The position numbers were made by a program, and so were the translations under genes. 64,000 nt of DNA from Artocarpus heterophyllus (Eukaryota > Streptophyta > Magnoliopsida > Rosales > Moraceae), in assembly GCA_025403435.1 (NCBI GenBank), contig CM046350.1:23685661-23749660 (forward strand), in the 5' to 3' direction. Position 1 is the first letter of the stretch; each line of letters starts with the position of its first letter. The notes beneath the pieces are model-generated. The model did no database searches. It saw nothing but the letters and a program-made list of their open reading frames with translations, and had not been told where the DNA came from. Positions 45,759 to 57,700 of this stretch are shown piece after piece.

Positions 45759-48700
45759 ATGGACAATGGAGATATAGAAGGTGGTCCGGAGGACAATTTC
45801 CACGCGCCGATAGGTCGCAAGTACCGCCCCGTCGTCGACAATGATAGCGCCGTGCTCGAGATGTCTTCAATGGATCCTTCGGGATCTTCTTCTTCCTCTT
45901 CTGCTCTTCCCCTTCACAAAGCACCTCTCAAGTATGTTCGTAACACGTACTCTCTATTTTTCCCTGTCTTGTCTTCTTTATCTGTTGGTGTAAACGGTGA
46001 TGCGCATGAAGACATGTGAGGTTTTGGATTTGAATGATGTACGGCGGTGATGGATGCGATATTAGGTTCCGAGTCTTTTCTGTTTGTTAAACACGAAACT
46101 TAGTGGAAAAAGAATGAAAAAGAGAGTGAATTAGTTACGTTTGCTAATCGTGAGGATTATATCTAATTAAAGCTCGCTAAGTTGGTTGAATTTGCTGTTT
46201 TATGTTTCCGAGTGTATCCGTCTAGTTTGTTGGAAATTTGATCGTAAACGAATAAGAATTCTGATGAAATGTGGCTCTGTAGTTAGATTGGATTCAACTA
46301 ACCGCAGTACGTTGGGTTAGGGTTGTGAAAGTTTGTGGGGAGATTCGTTTTGAACTGTAAAAGTAATAAAAGAAAAGTAGAGTCCTTGTATTTTAGTTCT
46401 ATGCTTTTGGTACCAATAAGGCGATGCTTCAGGATTCTTGGTCCTATTGCAAATGATATTGTTTGAGGTATTCCGTTTTTCCAGAGTTCTTCAAATGTCT
46501 GAAAGATGAGTGGATAGTAAAAAGGTGCTTGTAAAATCAGTTTAGTGTAATTTGTATCTCATTGAACTTTGTTTGATTGCAATGTGGAATATGTGGAAAT
46601 TCCCCAATTTTATCTCATTCAGATTTGGAAGAACTGAGAAAAATATGGAAACATTGTGAGTGGAAATGTTTGGCTGAATTTGTTCCAAATATTTGTTGAT
46701 GCCTGTGGCAGGAAAGTAAAAGTGAGCTCACAGGAAAACATGAATTCCACTGTAAATGAGGAAGCAAATGGACCCCAAAGGGAATCCAAACTGGAATTGT
46801 TTGGTTTTGATTCTCTTGTCAACATTCTTGGTCTTAAGAGGTATGCTTTTAGTTGTTTATTTCTGTTATTCTTTCTTTTGTGAGTATTACCTTTCTTCAA
46901 TAGCATGCCATACACTTAAAATTCACATGCGTAGAAGCAGAAAAAATGTTGGATAATGGACCCAAAACTTCATTATTATGTTAAAGTTGTCATTTCCACA
47001 TTTTCCTTTGCTAAAAGAGGATGGAGTATTGGAAGGGGTAAATTTTCAGATTCTTTTACGTTGAAATGGATAGTGCTTTTTTTTTTTTGGTTTTTTTTTT
47101 GGAAGTAAGAAACAGGATGTATTGAATATCAATAAAGAGTACAAAAAATTAAGGGAAAGAGATCGTCAAAAAGCGTGACAAAAATCAGAGAAGAGCCGCA
47201 AAAAGGGGGCCCAACTCCTAGCTAAGTTCAAAAACATCGGACTTCTAAACTCTCGATCCCTAAATACCCCCAAAGAAACCCAATATCTAACTTTGTCCCA
47301 CACAACAGAGCTATCGTCCTTGCAGTCATAAGAAATCCTTTAAAAAATTCTCTGGTTTCTTTCCATCCAAATATCCCCAAAAATTGTAAAAATGGAAACA
47401 ATGCTTTATTCGACTTAATTCACCAGAACTCAATTTCTATTATGACGGTAACGGTTTCCATCTTATTTCAGTATGACAGAGGAGAATTTTGCAGAACCTT
47501 CTAGTCCTAGAGATGGTGAAAATATTTCCATCACCCATGGGCGACCAAAGGTATGCTGTTCCATTGACACTGACACTGGTATCTTTATTTATTTATTTTT
47601 ATGTTTTTATTTTGCATCTCATGCTATTAAAAGGTGTCAGCATGTTTATGTATGGTCCTTCTTATTATTTTGTCAGAAAGAAATGGCCGCTACCATGTTA
47701 GGCATCAGCATCATTGTAATTTTAGTCACATTTGAGATGAGAATTGGAAGGAAAATCTGAATGGAGAATTTGCCAAACAGAGGTTGGAAAATGAGGGTGT
47801 CAGTAATTAAACTTTTTGCCTATGTATTTTTCTTGTGAGATAAAAACACACCCAGGATAAGATATTTAATTACTAGCTAAAGTATATTATTTCCCATGGA
47901 TTTTAGAGGACAAGAACTAGTTATACTAACAACATCTCATCACATTCATTTCCATTTTCCATGTCATCTAATGTGCAGTTATCTTGCAGAGTTCTGATGT
48001 CAAGTCGGGTACATTGATGGGTGTATTTATTCCATGCTTGCAGAACATATTAGGAATTATCTACTATATCCGATTTTCTTGGTAACTTTCTTTTTACTGT
48101 CATCTTTTAGATTCTTATGCACTTTGATTTCTTATAAGTTTTATCTTCCGAGCAGGGTGTGTGTAACATCATAAATGATCAAACCTTGTCCAGTTCAAAT
48201 TAATGTCCTTTCTTTAGCTTTCTCTAAGTAGTTGAAAAATTTTGGATGAAAAAACTCCTTTGATTGATTAAACGATGAAATACAAGGAAGGAGGATGAGA
48301 TATCCTACGAGAGAAAAAGAACAGAGAAAAAAGAAAAGAGAAAAATTGGATTGACAAGAGAGCTACAACCAGAACCAAGCAAAAACAAGACAAAACAATG
48401 AAGGTCCCTAGCAAAACTTCTAAGGGAATGTTGCTCTCATATGCGTTGTTTCTTTATTATTTTGTGAAAAAATTGCAGGATTGTTGGTATGGCCGGTATA
48501 GGAGAGTCTTTATTGCTTGTAGCATGTTGTGGCTTGTGTACTTTTCTGACTGCAATCTCATTGAGTGCTATTGCAACCAATGGTGCCATGAAGGTATGAC
48601 TCTCATTTACAATTACCATAAAATCCATTTCACGTTTTTGAATTTGTAAAGGTTTTCTACTGTCATTCAATTTTTCAAAAACTATTTCTTTGGCTCTTAA

Positions 48701-51700
48701 CTAATTTCTTAGCTTAGCTGGCGGAGTTTGTTTTAAGATTATTGGCTGGTTATTCTGCTGAATACTTTTGCATAACGTTTGGTTCAATACTTTATTTTTT
48801 CTTTTTGTTTTTTTCAAAAAATCTTTTCCTTATGATTTAACTTGTTTTTTGAGCAATTTACCAAAATTACAATGTCACCCCTTTACTGAAACTAATTACA
48901 GAGCTGTTAAGTTTTGAAATAAAACGACAAAAATATGCTTTTAATCTCCACCGTTGATTCAAGAACACCAGATTACAACCACTAATTTCATTTTAAGAAA
49001 AAAAGACTAAATAAATAAATTAAAGAAAAAAACAAAAAAGCCCCCAAGATCTGCCCCAAACCTAGCCTCTCGTTGCCCGCCTCCCACCGGCCACCATCGT
49101 TTGCCCACCCTCCCCGTTGCTTAACCCCCCACCCCAAAGTCCACCCTAGTTTGCCCACCCTTCACATCACACAATTCACCACCTTGAAGCCCACTCCCAC
49201 TGTTTGCAACCCCCGGTCCCCTCCCAGCTCCCAGTCACCCACCCACGCCCCCCACCCCGCGCACTTCCCAAATCGCGACCTTGTTGCACCCTAGCCACCC
49301 CCCTTACTCTGTGGGCTCTCCCTCTCAGCCTGTCGCCTAGCCATCCCTTCACCCATCCCCCCAATTAAACAGCCCCCCTCCTTGTTGGCCAATCCAATGG
49401 CGCACTTTCCTAGACGCACACCGGTTGGCCGTGTCACACATTGATTAAGAGAGACAGAGAGAGATCAAAGAAAGAGAGAACAAGAGAGAGAGAGGAGAAG
49501 AGGAGAGAGAGGGAGAGTTGTTTTTAGTTTTTAATTTTTGTTGATTTTGTTATAATATTTTTAACATTTGTATCTATTTTTTTATTTTGTTAAAAATTAT
49601 GTTTTTTGTTTATGTTTTTTAATCTTTATAATTTTAAACTAATAGAGCATTTAGATAATAATTAAATAATTTAGGAAGATCTAGTTACGTCTTAAAATTA
49701 ATTAAACTCATATTTTATGTTAATTAATTTATATAATTTTCACATGTTACAAATGTAAATTGTTCAATAATTAATTAATTTAGTAAGATCTAGCATTAGA
49801 TATGTTTCTATGTTGTATGCTATTTTAGTAGATGAAGAATAATAATATCATTTTAAATGTTACAAATGTAAATTTTCAAAAAAGAAAAAAATTTTTACCA
49901 TTAGAGTGAATTTTTTAGTTACTTGTGTTTTCAAATTGTTTATACTCATTATGTAAGGTCAAAAAGGGTAAAAATGTCATTTCCAGCTGCATAAATAGCT
50001 AAGAATGTTTTTTGATGGATGGAGGAGAAATTTTGGCATTTTAAAGAGAATTAATGGTCAACTCACGGTCAGCCCTCATGGTCAACTAACAGGTGGGCAT
50101 GTCTGTAATTAGTCTGGTCCAGAGGGTGTCTTTATTATTTTAGCAAAATACACGGCGTGTTTGTGTAATTTACCCTATTTTTTACTAGCAACAAGATATA
50201 ATGCTTCATTCTTTCATATTTTATTCATAGAATTAGGGAATGCATTTGGATGATTAGAATGGTGGTTTACTTAACTAACTGTCATTGTGTCCTAACAGCT
50301 ATTTGATTCTACTGAATATGTAAGATGGAGATGATAATATTGATTTGCTTCTTGTTCATTCTAGGGTGGGGGTCCATATTATCTAATTGGTCGCGCTCTT
50401 GGGCCAGAAGTTGGAGTTAGCATTGGACTATGTTTCTTTCTTGGAAATGCAGTTGCTGGAGCTCTGTGAGTCTATTCTTTGAGTCTAGTTGTCACAATAG
50501 TTGGGCATCATTTGAAGTTTCCTATTCTTTGATTTATTATTTATATGAACCGTACTAAGTTTTATGCCTTCATGTGCATGTCGTTGTAGCTATGTCTTAG
50601 GAGCTGTAGAGACTTTTTTGAAAGCTGTCCCAGCTGCTGGTATTTTTAGAGGTAATGATAAGCAATCTTCAATCGATTAAGCGTGTGCTCTATTTAACTA
50701 AAAAAAAATTGTATTAGTGATGTGCTATCACGTATTGATCAGGTCATTCATAATTGACAGTTTCACACGTTATTCTATATCCTGTAGCTGTTTTCTTGCA
50801 GCATTAACATTTTCGAATGAATTCAACCTTGCTTTTGTAGTGGTTACTATGTCCAAAGAGATAGTTATAGCACTGGGGCCAGTGCATCTTTGGGTCGAGC
50901 TTTAGACTTTAGGCCCTGTAAATGGTAGTAGAACCCATGGAATTAGAGTTATTCATTCTGGATTTTACAAATGTCTATTTTCTGTTGGGTTACATTCCAA
51001 TTATATTTAGCATTGAACAAGGGCGTGAACAAACACGTGCAATAAATACATGAACCCAATCAGATTTAAATGCTTCCATCCACCACCTTTTGCTCTCTAC
51101 ATTCTCTTGTGACTGTGTATCGCAATTATGGGTTGGTGCACATCAGCGGCTCTACATACAGATATGAAAAAAAGAAACTATGGATAGGGATTGGGATGAA
51201 TTTACAACAAATGCAATGTTTTTGATATATAAAATTTATAAAGAATTCTCTTGGAAAAGTTTTCATACCATTTGGAGTACTTTTACTCTCAAAACACAAA
51301 CATAGGAATAATTGTTTTACTTTTGTTTGTTTGATTGAAAGAGTTCATAGGTTATTTGTAGAATACATTAGTCCACAAGAATCCATTACATATAACTTTG
51401 AAATGAAAATATTTTGATTCCAGTGTTAGCTTAGAGCGTCAAATATTGAGACATATCAGTTATGGAATTCATTATGGTGATGAAGCCATTCGGTTTTTCT
51501 CTTTTGAAACTTACAGGATATATTTACTGATCGTTTTCTAGTTGCCTTTTATATTGCACAAGCAGACTTTTGCCATTTAAGCTCAGGAGATCATTCATAT
51601 GAATGTCCCTTAACATCACATTCTATGCATTGTGTGAATCCTCTTGATAGTCTCAGCCTGACGTGGGGACCACCTCTCTCTCCCTCCCTCTCCCTCCAGT

Positions 51701-54700
51701 GTTTTGTGCTTTAATGCATTTTCAGTTTTGTATGATTCATTATGTTTTTGGTCATGTTCGATGGGTTTATATACGAAGTGAGCCTTTAACAGTTTTACAG
51801 AGAGTTGATTTAGTAGTGAAACATGTTTCAAGATTTTAATGGTTGCATATTCATCTATATTTTTTCATCATGTTCATGCAGAGACTGTCACCAGAGTTAA
51901 TGACACAGTAGTTTCAGAACCAATACAAAGTCCAAGCTCTCATGATTTGCAAATTTATGGGCTTGTTGTGACTATCATCCTCTGCTTTATTGTGTTTGGT
52001 GGTGTGAAAATGATTAACCGAGTTGCGCCGGCGTTCCTTATACCCGTTCTATTCTCATTGTTTTGCATATATATTGGAATCGCGGTTGCAGGGAAAGATC
52101 ATCCTGCAGGTGAGCAGTTTCTTTCATCTATTTCTTAATCTTTTTTTTTTGGTCTTGCATATGGTATTTGTGTGTGTGTGTTTGTCATGCATTCGAATAA
52201 GTATGAGGTCATGGTGAATAAAGCAACGTATTAAAATATGGGGTACGAAAGATGCATGTCTTGTTATTGAATATACTCTTATCATATTCTTTTGCACGTT
52301 TAAGTTTTGTATTTTCAAATCCTGTTATGCATATTAGAATTGTGAAAATATTCTTGTTTTGGAGTGTCAAGCTCTAGGTTTGCAGTACCCCAGGTATTGT
52401 AATTTGTCATATTTCATGACTTGGCCCTTCCATATTGAATAATACCTCAATTTTGACCATGGTGGATGGGGAAATATGTTGAAAAAACAATGATGATATG
52501 AACTAATTTTGTGTTGAGAGACAAGTACTTGTAGGTGGAAATTTTATTACCAAAAAGAACTATATTTTGGCTCTGCTATGGCATTATTTCCCAAGCTTGT
52601 TCAAAATTTTGCCCTTTTTTCCCTTCATTAGTTGCAACAAATGATTTTTTTTTTTTTCCAATCTATTTTTAATTCTTTTGTTTTTCTGTGTCGCTAGGAT
52701 TTCTTCTTGTCGTATTGTTGTCTTCACAAGTTGTATGTTATAGACTAGCAACTTATGTTGCATTTATCATCTGTTACCTCCTTAGATACGCATGATTTTA
52801 CTTATTTTTGGTGCTTTTGCATGATTTTATTTATTTTTGGTGCTTTTGCATTCCAAAAAAATTTGTGACTTGGAAAAGTTACCTTTCTAAATCTACATTT
52901 GAAAAGGAAAATTCTAAAACTACCCCAGTTTTATCAAAATACCACAAGCACTCCCCAAGTTTTAACTCATTAAAAAAGTATGCCCTGTGTTTTTTAAATT
53001 TTTTTTTAAAAAGCCCTTTAATCGGTCGTTTTTTAAAATGTTAAAAATGTTCTCAATAATCTATGTTCTAACATTGTTATACATTAATTAACTAAAATAT
53101 AAAACAATATAAATTCTCAAAGTAAAAGAATTCTGGAAAAAAAAAGAAAAAAAAAACTCTATGAGTAACCATCAAAGATCTTAAGTTCTTAACCAAAAAG
53201 CCAAACTCAACGAGCAAAATTTTACTTTTTCCAGACAGTATTCTTCAATCTTCCACAGTATAATTAAACCCAACGATTGTTACCTAAGAACACTAAACTA
53301 AAATCCTCATCAGAACATAACATTTGAGTTCAACTGAGAAAAGGCCACCTCAAAATCCACAGATCGGTGACATAGACAGGCATATTGGGTGAAGGCCAAA
53401 CCATGGTGGCAGCAGCAAGGCAATGGGAAAGAGAGGCAGCTTGAGGTGATGGGTCAGATTTTATGGCAACAGTTTCGGAAGCAAATGATTTGTGCAGGGA
53501 GGGTGGATATGAAAGTGGAGGACCAAGGGAGCTTGGAAATCAGAAATGGTGGTGGCGAGGAGTGGAAGGAGATGAGAGTTTCGATGACTGGAAATGGAGA
53601 AAGGGTTTCTCTCACTCTCTCTTCTTTTTCTTCCAAAGTTTGGAGTTTTGGAAGTATTCTTGTTTGTCTTTTAATTTTTCATGTTTAATTGAGTGGAGTT
53701 TAAAATTATGTGGTTCTTTGATGAAACTCGGGGATAAATTTTGGGTTTTCTCTTTGGAAAAACTAAAAAGCTGTTAGTAATCATTTCTAGGAAACCTTAC
53801 CCTCTTCAACTGTCATTCTTTTCTTGCTTTGTTTCCTTCTCTGCTTATTCTGTATTGTTCCCTCTTTTGTGGAAGAGCTGATTCATATTTCTTTGAATGC
53901 TTGATGACACAGCTGGAATAACGGGCTTGAGTCTGAAATCTTTTAGAAAGAACTGGAGTTCAGATTACCAGAATACTAACAATGCTGGAATTCCTGATCC
54001 TGATGGAGAAGTATCATGGAATTTCAAGTAAGCATTGGCGTGATTTTCAAATTATTATATTTTTTGGTTGCCCTTTTTATGTTTTGTGCTATGGGGTCTG
54101 CTGTGCTTGTTGGTGCTTTGATCCAATTAATTCAATCGCTTGATTGTCTGAACTATTTATACTGTTACATAAAACTGAAAGAAAATGAATGTTTTATAGT
54201 CTACAATAGGAATAATCTAAGGGCAGAGATTCTAGAAATTGAAAAAACAGTTGGCTTCCTCTAGTCTTTCTGTCTCAATCACTGGAGTGACTATATGGCT
54301 GCACTTATATTTTTGTAAATGTTGTCGCTTGGGTGTGTCACTTTACTTGTCAACTAGTATTCTTTTGGGCGTGGGCCTTGGAGATATTGTGTTTAAATTA
54401 TTTTAGGAGTTCACATTTTTCGTTATTTTTCTAATTGTCACTCGTTTAATTTTTCAGTGCGATGGTCGGTCTCTTTTTCCCTGCTGTAACAGGAATTATG
54501 GCAGGTTCAAATCGATCAGCTTCACTGAAAGACACTCAGCGTTCAATTCCAATTGGAACACTTTCTGCAACTCTTACAACTACTGCAATGTATCTAGTTT
54601 CCGTATTTTTATTTGGTGCTCTAGCAACCAGAGAGAAGCTTTTGACTGACAGGTATACATTATTTAGTAGTTGTTGCCTTTTATTTTTCACGCATATTTT

Positions 54701-57700
54701 TGGCTTTGATGTGTGTTTTTTAGAAGCTCATCCACTATGGTCCCCTTGTGGTAATCAAGCATGTTGCTGTATTATGGTGGTTCATATGTCTTGTACCTTG
54801 TGATTGCATTTGTTTTTATGCCTATATTTCTTACTATAAGTGGTTAGGAATGAAGTCTGCAAATAAACATATACTCCTCTTTGTTAAGAAGAAAGAGAAG
54901 GAATAAACTTCTGGGTTACAATGTCCTCTAATATGCTACAACGCAGTAAACCCTTTTTTCTTATTCATCTCCTTGGATTAAATTTAAGTAGGAATAATTT
55001 TCAAGGCATAAGAAATCTAGGCCCAGCACAAATAATACAAATAATCTTTGGGCCACTAGGCTAATGGCTAATGGTGTTGGGTCTACAGTCACCTAGGGAT
55101 GAGCTAATGACTCTTAAGTGGTATTCTGGTTAGTCAATTGATGGAATGGGTTTGTTGGCTTCTGCTCATGTATTGTCCATGCAATATCTATGTATAGCTT
55201 TTATTTAATCAAATATTAGCACGGTGGTTGAATTTTAGACGATCTTGTACTTGTTTCTATTAATTATGAACCGAACTCTATGCAGGCTGCTTACAGCTAC
55301 AGTCGCTTGGCCTTTCCCAGCTATTGTTTATGTTGGAATTATTCTTTCAACTTTAGGTGCTGCTCTTCAGAGCCTGACAGGTGCCCCTCGCCTGCTGGCA
55401 GCAATTGCAAATGATGATATCCTACCTGTTCTTAACTACTTTAAGGTTTCAGACGGGAATGAGCCTTATATTGCTACTCTGTTTACCGCATTTCTCTGCA
55501 GCGGGTGTGTTGTAATTGGGAATCTGGATCTTATCACGCCGACCATAACTATGTTTTTCCTTCTATGTTACTGTGGTGTCAACTTATCTTGCTTCCTCCT
55601 TGATCTCTTAGATGCTCCTAGTTGGCGTCCTCGGTGGAAATTTCACCATTGGAGCCTCTCTTTTCTTGGAGCTTCACTTTGCATAGGTATATTTGCTTCT
55701 CCTTAGTTTTGCTTTTACTTTTGTGTTCTTCCCTTTTTTGGGATTTTGGTGAAGAAAGGCAATAATACAATCATAATAATTTCCATCTTTAATGAAGATT
55801 ATGCTTAAACGACTCTAATTTTGTTTTCTCTAAAAGAATATTTAGAAAATTATATGGTTATGTACTTGGGTGTGGATGCCATCTTTATGATATGGGCATT
55901 TATTGCTAATCTGTGCCATCCCTTGAAAATGGTTTTCCAAATTTGAAGTCTGGCAATTCGTGTTCGTATGTAGTGTTCATGTCATCACGATTACAACACG
56001 ACATGATTAGGCTGAACATGATTAATAAACGTGCTTGAAATGCAAACATGAACACGAACCGCCTATGGCACATGTAAATGGCATGACACGATTAACACGA
56101 TTACTAAATGGGCCGTGACGGGTTGACACGATAAAAACACGTATATGGCATGTTTATGACCTAGTAAATTGAAAATTAAAAAAAAAGCCAATAAAGAAAA
56201 TTAACAAAGACACTATCTAATTAATACTAACCTACTAAAAATATTTTAAATATTTTTATTTTTAAGTTTAAATGTGTTATAAACGAGTGGTTCGTGCCAT
56301 GTCGTGTCAACACGTTTACGGCCCTTTAATTAACCGTGTTAAAACGTGTTAAACATGCTAGCACGAATCCAGCCTGTTTATTTTCGTGTTATTCGTGCTA
56401 TGGCCCAATTAATAAACTTGCAGTGTTTATCTTGTGTTGTTTTCGTATCGTGTCTGAAATTGCCGGCCTTATTTGAAGTCCATTGTGGCATTATTTTATC
56501 CTATATTTTTTTCGTCCTAAAACATACTTTTTTAGAAAATTATCTGGTTGTACACTTGGGCATGTATATCATCTTTATGATACGGCAGTGTATTGCTATT
56601 CCATGCCATTCCCTTGAAAAAAGGTTATTTGAAATATGAAACTCCATTTTAGCAGGTTTATATATTGCCCTTTTTATTCCTTTGAAACATACCTTTTTTA
56701 TATTGTGGAAGACTTTCAAAATTTCCATAGAAATAGACTTCATATTTTGTGAAAATTGGATACAGGACACGATTTCTTTATCATTATTGGCCTGATTAGG
56801 TAAGCGTCCCTGTCTTGAAATGTAGGAAAATAATGGATTTATTCTGACTCACGAAAATTAGGGGAGAGATTGGATAATGTTCTTATCTTCCAGGAAAATG
56901 ACGCATAAATCCTTCCACAGAATGCTTGAACTTGTTCGTGATATTAAAAAAATTTGAATGACTTTAATGCAGGAGCATCTCTTGCGAATTGTATCCTTTA
57001 TTGTGTAGCGTGGAAGCATGCTTGTGTGTGCTTTTTATGATATTGACTCGTGGAATTGTTTTCCTCTAGGGATGGTACTTACCTCCTGTTTCTTCTGTTG
57101 TGGATGCAGTTATTATGTTCTTGATCTCTTGGTCATTCACTGTCGTATCTTTAGCTCTTGCTAGCCTTATATATTATTATGTGAGCATTAAAGGAAAGGC
57201 TGGAGACTGGGGTGATGGTTTCAAGAGTGCTTATTTTCAATTAGCTCTCCGCAGTCTTCGATCACTGGGAGGTATATGCCGTTTGACTAATACTCTTTGA
57301 TGACAGCATCCTTTCTTGTTGATTGTGGTGTTGCCATCGATTGCTGTGGTTTGGTTTTGGACGTAGTTTTAATATATAATATGGCTCTGTGGATTACCAC
57401 GGTTCATATATGATAGATTTAGATGTTGCAGGGTTTGTAATTTTGAGTTGGTATTTCACTAGTTTTACTAACTTCAGCCTTCTAAAACATGGCACTCTTA
57501 TTTTACCGATATTTATGTGTGTGTTTATAAATTTTATGGGGTTTGTAATTGGAGTTGGTATTTCACCAGTTATACTAACTGCAGCCTCCTAAAACTTGGC
57601 ACTCTTATTTACCAATGTTTATGTGTGTATGTGTGTGACAGAGATAAGACCACATACATTCCAGACCCTGAATGTAAGTCTTCCCTATACGAATAGAGAT

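Noticed and set aside
49073..49364. Proline-rich open frame and its antisense frame in intron 5
   Set aside because: Composition is explained by the C-rich block; no start context, domain or splice link to CCC1.
54462..54803. Open frame continuing past 54652
   Set aside because: The part after 54652 follows a GT donor and is intron; the next CCC1 exon at 55286 restores the family sequence.
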